Origin: an uncultured Blautia sp.
GTDB taxonomy: Bacteria; Bacillota; Clostridia; Lachnospirales; Lachnospiraceae
Reading direction: 5' to 3'
DNA length: 5,541 bases
Assembly: GCA_934358405.1 (NCBI GenBank)
Contig: CAKRKL010000125.1
Span: 1 to 5,541, forward strand
Shown here: positions 1-5,541 of the stretch, piece by piece
Numbering within the stretch: position 1 is the first letter of the stretch
Layout of the letters: each line of letters opens with the position of its first letter
Translations under genes and position numbers: made by a program
Notes under the pieces: generated by a model
What the model saw: the letters and a program-made list of their open reading frames with translations, nothing else
Told to the model about the DNA's origin: nothing
Database searches by the model: none

Positions 1-1684
1 CTTCTGTCATATAACCGTTTTCCATTTTATAGATCCGGTCTGCAATGGCCATTGTGGATTCCCGGTGTGAAACCAGAATAATGCTCTTTTTGCTCTTCTG
101 CTGAGCCAGTGCCTTGAGGATGATTCCCTCGTTGATACTGTCCACGTTGCTGGTGGGCTCATCCAGCAGGATCAGCTGCCGTCCGCCAAGGAATGCTCTT
201 GCCAGTCCCAGTCTTTGTTTTTCTCCGGAGGATAAGGCATCTCCCATGGCTCCCACTCTCGTCCGATAGCCATTTGGAAGGCTCATGATAAAGTCATGTA
301 CCGATGCCAGTCGGCAGGCCTGTTCCATTTCCTCCTGTGTGGCATCCGGCTTTGCAATCCTTAAGTTCTCTTCGATGGTATCATCAAACAGATAAGTTAC
401 CTGGCTTACCATGGTCACATTGTCCAGAAGATTCCCGCTGTTGATCTTTTCGATGTCGGTTCCGTTAAACAGAATTTCCCCGCTGTCTTTTGACCAGAAA
501 CGAAGCAAAAGCTTTAACAGTGTGGATTTTCCGCAGCCGCTTTCTCCGATGATACCTACGATCTCGCCTTTTTTCGCCTGCATGCACACATCTTTTAAGA
601 CAGGTTCATTTTTCTGGTAGGCAAAGGAAAGATTCTTTACTTCCAGATTTTCGTATGTAATATTTTTTCCATCTGTAATCTCTTCTACTGCGGGAGCCTC
701 CTCCAGAAGATTCAGGACACGGTCGCCACTGGCAAAGGTCTGGGTCAGATTACCAGGCAGAGCGGAGATGGCTACCACCGGACCGAAGCTTCCAAATATG
801 GCAACCACGCCAATGATCATTTTTCCAGAAGTCAAATTGCCGGTATAGACCAGAACGATTCCTGCGATCAATGTGAGCATTACAAAAACGGAAACAGCCA
901 GTTCTGTGATTGCTGACGCTTTTCCGGTTTCCTCTTTCATTTTTCTTGTCTCTTCCAGAAGGCATTCTGATCTGCGGTTGACTTCCTGCTCTCTTTTTTC
1001 TCCTGCATTGTGGAACAAAATGTCTTTAATTCCCTTAATACTGTCCAGATAATAGGCATTAAAAGAAGCAAACTCTCTTCGATAGGTAACGCCAGGCTCT
1101 TTTAATGCTGCGGAAGAAATCATAGGCACCACAATGCCGATCACCAGATAACCGATCAGTGCCACAAGTGCCAGCCACGGGCTTGCCACAAACCATGTAA
1201 ACAAACATACGCTAAGAGATACCAGAATGGCAATGCAGATTGGTGACAGGGTATGGGCATAAAAAACTTCCAGTGTTTCAATGTCAGATGTGAGCATGGC
1301 AATGATGCTGCCCTTTTGCTTGCTTTCCAGCTTGGCCGGACAGAGCTTTCGAAGTACTCCGAAAATCTTGTCTCGTAAAATGGCAAGCAGGTGAAAGGCA
1401 ATATAGTGATTGCTGTACTGCTCAATGTAGCGAAGCAGTCCGCGGAGGATTCCGCATCCTACTGCAAGGGCAATGATCCATTCATAAGAAAGCCAGATGG
1501 GTTCGCCAAGTGCCTTGGCCACGCCAAGGGCGCCGAACAGCGTCACGCTCATGGCGCAAAGACAACCGATACTTCCGTTGATGACAGCCAGGATCAAAAC
1601 TGCCGCAAAGCTTCCCAGGAGACTGATCAGATGGGCCATAATACTGATGCCGCTTCTTCGAAGCGTCTGTTTTACCTGATTCAT
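1..1684 (-). CDS. CydC-like ABC transporter, fused permease/ATPase half-transporter (C-terminus cut by window edge)
   Basis: This is the second gene of a two-gene ABC operon; 561 codons are in the window and roughly the last 10-25 residues are missing. The N-terminal ~300 residues are hydrophobic helices of the type IV (exporter-fold) membrane domain; the segment RYIEQYSNHYIAFHLLAILR (about residues 96-115) resembles CydC-like proteins. The ATPase domain is complete to the edge: Walker A GESGCGKST at 380-388, Q-loop Gln428, signature LSSGE at 484-488 (not canonical LSGGQ), Walker B LILLDEP with Asp508 and catalytic Glu509, D-loop SNVD, switch His540. The ATG at 1684 overlaps the upstream stop (ATGA), with GGAGG 7 nt before it inside the upstream gene, which indicates translational coupling and a heterodimer with that product. 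CydDC of E. coli has been linked to cysteine/glutathione export and to heme; YbtPQ/IrtAB-type pairs of the same fold import siderophores. The substrate cannot be read from this sequence. Confidence 0.9.
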   Translation of the reverse strand, partial: MNQVKQTLRRSGISIMAHLISLLGSFAAVLILAVINGSIGCLCAMSVTLFGALGVAKALGEPIWLSYEWIIALAVGCGILRGLLRYIEQYSNHYIAFHLLAILRDKIFGVLRKLCPAKLESKQKGSIIAMLTSDIETLEVFYAHTLSPICIAILVSLSVCLFTWFVASPWLALVALIGYLVIGIVVPMISSAALKEPGVTYRREFASFNAYYLDSIKGIKDILFHNAGEKREQEVNRRSECLLEETRKMKEETGKASAITELAVSVFVMLTLIAGIVLVYTGNLTSGKMIIGVVAIFGSFGPVVAISALPGNLTQTFASGDRVLNLLEEAPAVEEITDGKNITYENLEVKNLSFAYQKNEPVLKDVCMQAKKGEIVGIIGESGCGKSTLLKLLLRFWSKDSGEILFNGTDIEKINSGNLLDNVTMVSQVTYLFDDTIEENLRIAKPDATQEEMEQACRLASVHDFIMSLPNGYRTRVGAMGDALSSGEKQRLGLARAFLGGRQLILLDEPTSNVDSINEGIILKALAQQKSKKSIILVSHRESTMAIADRIYKMENGYMTE

Positions 1685-3408
1685 GCGCTCACCTCCACAT
1701 ATCCCTTTTCCAACTCCTTCTGTCTGCGGTAAAGAGCTGCATAGCCGCCCTTTTCATCCATCAGGGACTGGTGATTTCCACATTCTTTTACTTCTCCGCT
1801 TTCCAGATAATAGATCCGGTCAGCAGGTACGATATTTTCCAGACGGTGGGAAATGACAATCACATTCTTTTCTTTGGAAAGTGCCTTGATGTTTTTCATA
1901 ATGATCTCTTCACTTTCGATGTCGATGTTGCTGGTGGCTTCATCGAAGATGTAAATGTCTTTATCTGCCACAAGATTTACAGCCAGTGCCAGTCTTTGCT
2001 TCTGTCCCCCGGAGATGTTGGCTGCATCCTCGGAAATGCTCTTGTCCAGCCCACCGTTTTCTTCTATGAATTTCCACAGATTCACTTTCTTTAAGGCAGC
2101 TTCCATCTGCTCGTCCGTAGCCCATGGGGATGCCAGACGGAAATTGTTTCGCACAGTATCATTAAAAATATAGGTATTACAGCTGACCACAGCCAGATGG
2201 CTATAATAGTCTGCCCGTGACAGCTGGCCAAGTTTTGTGTTTCCCACTGATACAGAGCCTTTTTGCGGTATCAGGTTTCCATTCATCAATCCTACAATGG
2301 TGGATTTGCCGCAACCGGACTCGCCTACGATCGCAGTCATTCCTTTTTCCGGGAAAGTCATGTTCACATCTTTTAATACTTCTCTTTTTCCATCATAAGA
2401 AAAGCTTACGTAATCCAGCACAACCTCATTTCCGGTTACGGATTCGCTTCCCCACCTGGGTTCTTCCATTTCCAACAGGGAAATAATTTTCTTCCCTGCA
2501 CTTACACCATTCATGGCCACATGGAAGGCACTTCCGAAGGCACGAAGGGGAAGGAAAAAGTCTACGGCCACCAGCATCAGAAATACTGCGGACATCACGG
2601 TGATCCTTCCGTCTGCCAGGTCTCTTACTGCAAATGCAATTCCGGCTCCCGCTCCACCGTAAGCCACCAGATCCATAATGGTGGTGCTGGCCAGCTGCAT
2701 GGTAAGAACCTTCATGGTAATCTCACGAAATTCTTCTGCATTCTGATTCATTTTTTCATGCTGTCTTGCATCTGCCTTAAAAATCTTCAGTTCTTTTAAG
2801 CCCTGTACGCTGTCCAGGAAATAATCTCCCATGGCAGTGTATTTATCCCAGTATTTGGCAAAGATTTTCTTTGCCCACTTGGACACCGCAATAATGGACA
2901 CCGGAATCAACGGCACGCAGCACAGCAGCACAATAGCTACTTTTGCATCCAGCCTTACGGTTACAATAAATAAGATGACCGGAGCCAGCATGGCATAAAA
3001 AAATTGAGGAATATAATTGGAAAAATACAGATCCAGCTGCTCGATTCCTTCCATACTCACCTGGGTCAGACCTGCCATACTCATTTCGCTGGTGCTTTTC
3101 ATACCCAGACAGATCATTTTGTTGTAGGTTCTGGCACGCAGATCCCGTTTTACCTCACGTCCGATACTATCCTTCAGACGGGCTGTGCATCTGGTGCAGA
3201 CGTAGCGGATTAGCAAAGCCGCAATGCCAGTCAGCAGCGTTGGCACATATTTGCCCGGTGCTGCGTGTTCCAGCATCAGGCGGATTGCCTGACAGATACA
3301 CATGGTGATTCCCAGATTGGCACACAGCCCGATCACCATACTGATGACCGTATATACAATGTACTTCTTCTTATCACCCAAAAGTCTTAGCAAGTCTTTA
3401 TCAATCAT
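1681..3408 (-). CDS. CydD-like ABC transporter, fused permease/ATPase half-transporter
   Basis: First gene of the operon, 575 residues, the usual length for fused half-transporters. A six-helix type IV membrane domain occupies about residues 1-310; the segment with VDFFLPLRAFGSAFHVAMNG is very like CydD. The ATPase domain follows: Walker A GESGCGKST at 362-370, signature ISGGQ at 465-469, Walker B IYIFDEA with Asp489 and Glu490, D-loop SNID, switch His521. The Q-loop Gln is replaced by Cys410 (VVSCNTYIF). Start choice: ATG at 3408 has a G-rich ribosome site (GGGGGG, 3416-3421) 7 nt upstream and gives an N-terminus MIDKDLL typical of the family. A TTG at 3441 would add 11 residues but has no ribosome site. 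The product should pair with the downstream CydC-like protein in the membrane. Function as an ABC half-transporter is secure; substrate and direction (export, or siderophore/heme-type import) are open. Confidence 0.93.
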   Translation of the reverse strand: MIDKDLLRLLGDKKKYIVYTVISMVIGLCANLGITMCICQAIRLMLEHAAPGKYVPTLLTGIAALLIRYVCTRCTARLKDSIGREVKRDLRARTYNKMICLGMKSTSEMSMAGLTQVSMEGIEQLDLYFSNYIPQFFYAMLAPVILFIVTVRLDAKVAIVLLCCVPLIPVSIIAVSKWAKKIFAKYWDKYTAMGDYFLDSVQGLKELKIFKADARQHEKMNQNAEEFREITMKVLTMQLASTTIMDLVAYGGAGAGIAFAVRDLADGRITVMSAVFLMLVAVDFFLPLRAFGSAFHVAMNGVSAGKKIISLLEMEEPRWGSESVTGNEVVLDYVSFSYDGKREVLKDVNMTFPEKGMTAIVGESGCGKSTIVGLMNGNLIPQKGSVSVGNTKLGQLSRADYYSHLAVVSCNTYIFNDTVRNNFRLASPWATDEQMEAALKKVNLWKFIEENGGLDKSISEDAANISGGQKQRLALAVNLVADKDIYIFDEATSNIDIESEEIIMKNIKALSKEKNVIVISHRLENIVPADRIYYLESGEVKECGNHQSLMDEKGGYAALYRRQKELEKGYVEVSA

Positions 3409-3442
3409 ACTTGTTCCCCCCGAGCTCTTTTTCTTCTGCAAC

Positions 3443-3461
3443 TTTAGTTAGCTAAATCTAA
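3443..3461. promoter_or_regulatory. Possible DtxR/IdeR-type metal-regulator box
   Basis: The 19-nt sequence TTTAGTTAGCTAAATCTAA has an 8-nt palindrome TTAGCTAA at 3448-3455. By eye it matches 14 of 19 positions of the classical DtxR/IdeR consensus TTAGGTTAGSCTAACCTAA. It lies about 75-90 nt downstream of the inferred start of transcription and upstream of the ribosome site of the CydD-like gene, so a bound repressor would act as a roadblock rather than by covering the promoter. If real, it would suggest iron- or manganese-dependent control. AT-rich leader sequence can give TTAG/CTAA runs by chance, so this is tentative. Confidence 0.27.
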
Positions 3462-3510
3462 TACAGGCAGTAAAAAAAGGGGGGAACGAATCCCCTCTTT
3501 TTGCTTCCAT
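3448..3510 (-). CDS. Possible 20-codon leader peptide upstream of the ABC operon
   Basis: A short open frame in the operon leader starts with ATG at 3510 and stops with TAA at 3448-3450. AGGAGA (3521-3526) lies 10 nt upstream as a slightly distant ribosome site. The peptide begins MEAKRGDS and continues FPPFF, then TACIRFS; the FPPFF codons are the C-run and T-run of the terminator-like hairpin. It is in the same frame as the CydD-like gene, 39 nt before its start. A ribosome on this frame would melt the hairpin at 3474-3502, so translation could set read-through. It could equally be a chance ORF, since 20 codons are easily open in 126 nt of leader. Confidence 0.3.
   Translation of the reverse strand: MEAKRGDSFPPFFTACIRFS
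3472..3502 (-). terminator. Terminator-like hairpin in the ABC operon leader (candidate attenuator)
   Basis: On the minus strand the RNA reads AAAAAGAGGGGA, loop UUCGU, UCCCCCC, then seven U. The core is GGGGA/UCCCC (3491-3495 with 3481-3485), one A-C mismatch, a G-C pair, and A/U pairs that merge with the U-run. It lies between the promoter (3542-3570) and the first gene (ATG 3408), where an ordinary terminator would silence the operon, so conditional attenuation is the natural reading. On the plus strand the same element folds slightly better (G-U in place of A-C) and has a UCUUUUU tail, but no plus-strand gene lies upstream in this window. It could therefore also block antisense transcription into the intergenic region. 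Confidence 0.5.
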
Positions 3511-3541
3511 TTAATTAGTCTCTCCTAACGTCAGTACATTA

Positions 3542-3554
3542 TGTATAACATACA
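3542..3554. promoter_or_regulatory. Inverted repeat overlapping the -10 (possible operator)
   Basis: TGTAT-AAC-ATACA is a perfect 5-bp inverted repeat with a 3-nt spacer, covering the -10 and adjoining spacer of the ABC operon promoter. The position would suit a repressor such as a MarR-type dimer, but the arms are short and AT-rich, and no regulator gene is in the window. Part of the symmetry comes from the TATACA hexamer itself. Confidence 0.25.
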
Positions 3555-3570
3555 AATAGCTGGTTGTCAA
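3542..3570 (-). promoter_or_regulatory. Sigma-70/SigA-type promoter of the ABC operon
   Basis: On the minus strand there is a perfect -35 TTGACA (3565-3570), a spacer of exactly 17 nt, and a -10 TATACA (3542-3547) preceded by a TGT extended -10. Transcription should start near 3535, giving a leader of about 125 nt before the CydD-like start at 3408. No other minus-strand promoter of comparable quality is visible in the intergenic region. Confidence 0.75.
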
Positions 3571-3677
3571 TCGACTTTTTTCACAGAATATGTTAAATAG
3601 CAAATCCCTTAAATTTTTACCTTGCCTGCCTGGAAATGCCTTTTTCTAAAAAATTATTGCATTTTCTATGATGTATC

Positions 3678-3722
3678 TTGTTGTATTTTCGAATTCATGG
3701 TAAAATAAAAGAAAAAAGGAGG
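3678..3722 (+). promoter_or_regulatory. Promoter and ribosome site of the transposase-like gene
   Basis: On the plus strand: -35 TTGTTG (3678-3683), 17-nt spacer, -10 TAAAAT (3701-3706) with an extended -10 TGG. Transcription would start near 3713, almost at the Shine-Dalgarno AAAAAAGGAGG (3712-3722), which is 8 nt before the ATG at 3731. The 5' leader is therefore very short. The strong ribosome site and usable promoter argue that this gene is still expressed. Confidence 0.55.
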
Positions 3723-3730
3723 CCGCACAT

Positions 3731-4918
3731 ATGTTTCTAAAGAAAACCCCAAAGCCCAAAGGCACTTATCTGGCCATTACAGAATCCTATTACGATAAAG
3801 AGAAAAAAGCCACCAGGCAGAAAACCATTATGGGTCTTGGCTACCTGGAAGAGCTTCGGGATAGCTTTCCAGATCCCATTGCCCACTTTGAAAAGGTTGT
3901 GGCAGACATGAACCAGGAACGGGAAGAGAAGAAAAACTCTGTGGTTTACGTGGATCTCACTGCTGCCCTCTCCCCTGGCGAACACACTTTGAAAAATGCA
4001 GGCTACGGCGTTTTGAAGCACATTTACAAGGAACTGCAGCTTGATATTTTCTGGCGCACCAAAACATGGAATCTCTCTCTTTCCTACAATATAGAAGAAA
4101 TCTTCCGCCTGCTGATTATTTCCCAGATTCTCTATCCGCAGCTTCCGTGGAAGGACGCGATCAGCCAGGTGCATTATTTCGAAAAACTGACTTCCTTTCA
4201 GGAGGAAGACCTCTTAAAGGCCCTCAAGCTCATCCAGAAATACCAGAGAGATATTCAGAAATGGCTGTATGACCATTCTGCCAATGTGTTCTCCCGTGAT
4301 TACACCAGAATACACCATGAGCAGAAGGATTATATCTTTTCTCGCCAAACCGGCAGTACTTCTGCAGAAAAATCAGTTTCCCGCCAAAGAGCCTCTGCCA
4401 TCCACATGGAGTTTCTCACAGACCAACAGGGAATTCCCATTGCATATGATCTTTCTATCCGTGGTACTATGTTGAACCAGTCGGTTTCCAATGCTGCAAG
4501 ACGCATCAACAGAGATTATTTAAAAGGGCTTGCGCCAGAGGAATTTATTTTCCGACAGTCCGAAGGAGATGCCGCCTCCGAATTTCATGCATACATGGAG
4601 GCTGCCCTTGTCATCAAAAAAAGCCCCCTGCCAGCAGCATCTTCTGAAGAGCTGGACCAGGCAGTCAGCGCACAGGTCATCATCAGCTTCACCGCTTTTA
4701 CCATTCTGCGCATCCTTGAGGCAAAGCTGGATTTCGCCTTTTCCGAAGAACAGATCACATCGTCTCTTCTGAACTACAACTGCATGCAGATTGCAGGCAA
4801 CATTTATCAGTTCACCTACTATGATTCTCTTCTTGCAGCCTGCGAAGCCAGCCTTGGAGTGGAACTGCATAATAAATACCGCAGCCAGCTCCAGATCCGG
4901 AGACTGCTGCGGTATTAG
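3731..4918 (+). CDS. IS1634/IS4-type transposase derivative with deleted catalytic core, ORF intact
   Basis: The 395-residue product matches, as I recall the family, IS1634-like DDE transposases at both ends. The N-terminus (MFLKKTPKPKGTYLAI, then YYDKEKKATRQKTIMGLGYL and DPIAHFEKVV, residues 1-60) is characteristic. Asp190 (RDYT) occupies the place of the first catalytic Asp (usually YYDVT), and GIPIAYDL at 234-241 matches the following strand. Residues 315-395 match the family C-terminus, including the helix ending RILEAKL. YMEAALVIKKS (288-298) can be aligned to the Y-REK region, retaining Glu290 and Lys297. Family members are usually about 550-600 residues. Here only about 22 residues link the RRINRDY segment (near 255) to the Y-REK region, so some 150-200 residues with the second Asp are gone without a frameshift. 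No terminal inverted repeats are seen, and the neighbouring stop is 17 bp away. It should not transpose; it may be a domesticated DNA-binding protein or a relic. Confidence 0.8.
   Translation: MFLKKTPKPKGTYLAITESYYDKEKKATRQKTIMGLGYLEELRDSFPDPIAHFEKVVADMNQEREEKKNSVVYVDLTAALSPGEHTLKNAGYGVLKHIYKELQLDIFWRTKTWNLSLSYNIEEIFRLLIISQILYPQLPWKDAISQVHYFEKLTSFQEEDLLKALKLIQKYQRDIQKWLYDHSANVFSRDYTRIHHEQKDYIFSRQTGSTSAEKSVSRQRASAIHMEFLTDQQGIPIAYDLSIRGTMLNQSVSNAARRINRDYLKGLAPEEFIFRQSEGDAASEFHAYMEAALVIKKSPLPAASSEELDQAVSAQVIISFTAFTILRILEAKLDFAFSEEQITSSLLNYNCMQIAGNIYQFTYYDSLLAACEASLGVELHNKYRSQLQIRRLLRY
4875..4916 (-). terminator. Large hairpin at the convergent gene junction, candidate terminator for the minus-strand gene
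   Basis: AATACCGCAGC (4875-4885) is an exact 11-bp inverted repeat of GCTGCGGTATT (4906-4916). Inside it, after a 3/3 internal loop, CTCC (4889-4892) pairs with GGAG (4899-4902) around a 6-nt loop. On the minus strand it begins about 20 nt after the stop of the 195-residue protein gene and is followed by UAUUAU after a stem ending in UAUU, a modest U-rich tail. On the plus strand it overlaps the last codons and the first base of the stop of the transposase-like gene and lacks a U-run. The structure is clear; the terminator role is inferred. Confidence 0.45.
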
Positions 4919-4935
4919 TCAGGTACTTATTCAAT

Positions 4936-5523
4936 TCAGGCTCCCAGGCTTCCCTCTCCCGGGAAATGAAGCTCATACATCTCACGAGCTGCCCGTGTAA
5001 CCATCCCCAGCTCTTCTTCCAGCTTCAGCGTCTGGGGCAGCTTCACAGCGGTATGATAGATATCTGCTTTAAGCTTGTCCTTTGCCTGCTCACTGCTTAT
5101 CTTAAGGATGCCAAACAAAGTGCTGTTATATGCCTTGTCAGACTCACTTAGTTCCATATATGTTTTCACCATATGACAGCACTCTCTGTACAGCAGATCT
5201 TCATAGTCCTTACCTTTGGAGCGGATTTCCTGAAATTTCATTTTATCCAGCTGTTTAAGAATTTCTTTACGTCCGCCTCGAACACCCATAAGTCGTCTTC
5301 CGCTGTCCTTGTTGAATTCCATGATCATCCACAGTGCGATCAGTCCATCTGCACGGGTATCTCCTCCAACCTCAGATTTATCCTGATAGCGGATATTCCA
5401 AAGCTCTTTGCGGATTTCATTCAGCTCAGGCTCCTCTCCGGCCTCAATAGACATGTTCAGAAGTGCAAGTCGCTTCGCCGGGTCTGCTTCTCTGTAATAT
5501 TGTGTGATAGTTGGGGTATCCAT
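4936..5523 (-). CDS. Conserved-looking hypothetical protein, 195 residues (possibly DUF6553)
   Basis: The product is soluble, with no signal peptide or membrane segment, rich in charged residues and probably mostly alpha-helical. Notable stretches are ITQYYREADPAKRLALLN at the N-terminus, GGDTRADGLIALWMIMEFN around residues 53-71 and RRLMGVRGGRKEILKQL around 76-92. I see no catalytic or nucleotide-binding motif. The pattern, an N-terminal helix followed by ADG-x3-LWM-x-MEFN, resembles a small Lachnospiraceae family I remember as DUF6553, but I could not check this. The ATG at 5523 is preceded by AAAGGAGAG, with the AGGAG core 6 nt upstream, so the start is well supported. It converges on the transposase-like gene with a 17-bp gap and probably ends at the hairpin at 4875-4916. 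Its promoter lies beyond the right edge. Function unknown. Confidence 0.85.
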   Translation of the reverse strand: MDTPTITQYYREADPAKRLALLNMSIEAGEEPELNEIRKELWNIRYQDKSEVGGDTRADGLIALWMIMEFNKDSGRRLMGVRGGRKEILKQLDKMKFQEIRSKGKDYEDLLYRECCHMVKTYMELSESDKAYNSTLFGILKISSEQAKDKLKADIYHTAVKLPQTLKLEEELGMVTRAAREMYELHFPGEGSLGA

Positions 5524-5541
5524 AATTCTCTCCTTTATGCC

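Noticed and set aside
1391..1732. Plus-strand open frame of 113 codons inside the ABC genes
   Set aside because: It lies antisense to two well-supported ABC genes, spans their junction, and has no recognisable family pattern or good ribosome site.
3409..3441. TTG start at 3441 that would extend the CydD-like protein by 11 residues
   Set aside because: No ribosome site precedes the TTG, whereas ATG 3408 has GGGGGG 7 nt upstream and gives the usual family N-terminus. The extension residues (QKKKSSGGTS) are simply the purine-rich ribosome-site region translated.
3628..3667. AT-rich inverted repeat AAATGC...GCATTT in the intergenic region, considered as a terminator or regulatory hairpin
   Set aside because: The stem is only 6 bp with a long AT-rich loop, no U-run, and no gene ending there; chance is the likelier explanation.
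3737..4174. Minus-strand open frame of 145 codons opposite the N-terminal half of the transposase-like gene
   Set aside because: The opposite strand encodes a recognisable transposase N-terminus with a strong ribosome site; this frame is low-complexity and lacks a convincing start signal.
4520..4870. Minus-strand open frame of 116 codons within the transposase-like gene
   Set aside because: It is antisense to the better-supported plus-strand gene. Its cysteine- and phenylalanine-rich composition is typical of a shadow frame.
3571..4935. Complete insertion sequence around the transposase-like gene
   Set aside because: I found no matching terminal inverted repeats or target-site duplication between the upstream intergenic region and the 17-bp downstream gap. 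There is no room for a right end outside the ORF.

Overview
The window looks like chromosome of a low-to-moderate GC anaerobic Firmicute, most likely a Lachnospiraceae-type gut Clostridium relative. This is inferred from protein style (Lys/Glu/Ile rich), strong purine-rich ribosome sites, and two protein types I associate with that family: a CydDC-like half-transporter pair, and a short uncharacterised protein resembling what I recall as DUF6553. I ran no database search, so taxonomy and family names come from recognition of sequence patterns.

Left part (1-3570, minus strand): a two-gene operon encodes two different ABC half-transporters, each with an N-terminal membrane domain fused to a C-terminal ATPase. 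The first gene (3408-1681, CydD-like) and the second (1684 to beyond the left edge, CydC-like) overlap by ATGA, so they very probably form a heterodimer. The operon has a clear promoter (TTGACA, 17-nt spacer, TATACA) and a leader of roughly 125 nt. That leader holds a hairpin with a U-run that looks like an intrinsic terminator, a possible 20-codon leader ORF spanning the hairpin, and a sequence resembling a DtxR/IdeR box just before the ribosome site. The nucleotide-binding sites appear asymmetric: the deviant Q-loop residue of one subunit and the deviant signature of the other fall in the same composite site.

Middle (3571-4918, plus strand): a divergent gene with its own promoter and a strong Shine-Dalgarno encodes a 395-residue relative of IS1634/IS4-type DDE transposases. 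N- and C-terminal regions are retained. A large in-frame internal loss has removed the region with the second catalytic Asp. The reading frame is open, no terminal inverted repeats are visible, and only 17 bp separate it from the next gene. It therefore looks like a stranded, possibly domesticated transposase rather than an active insertion sequence.

Right part (4936-5523, minus strand): a convergent gene for a soluble, charged, probably helical 195-residue protein of unknown function. A large imperfect hairpin at 4875-4916 lies inside the last codons of the transposase-like gene, where it could terminate transcription of this convergent gene.

No rRNA, tRNA, CRISPR array or complete mobile element is visible. 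The best candidates for something new are the catalytically gutted but intact transposase-like protein and the leader architecture of the ABC operon.
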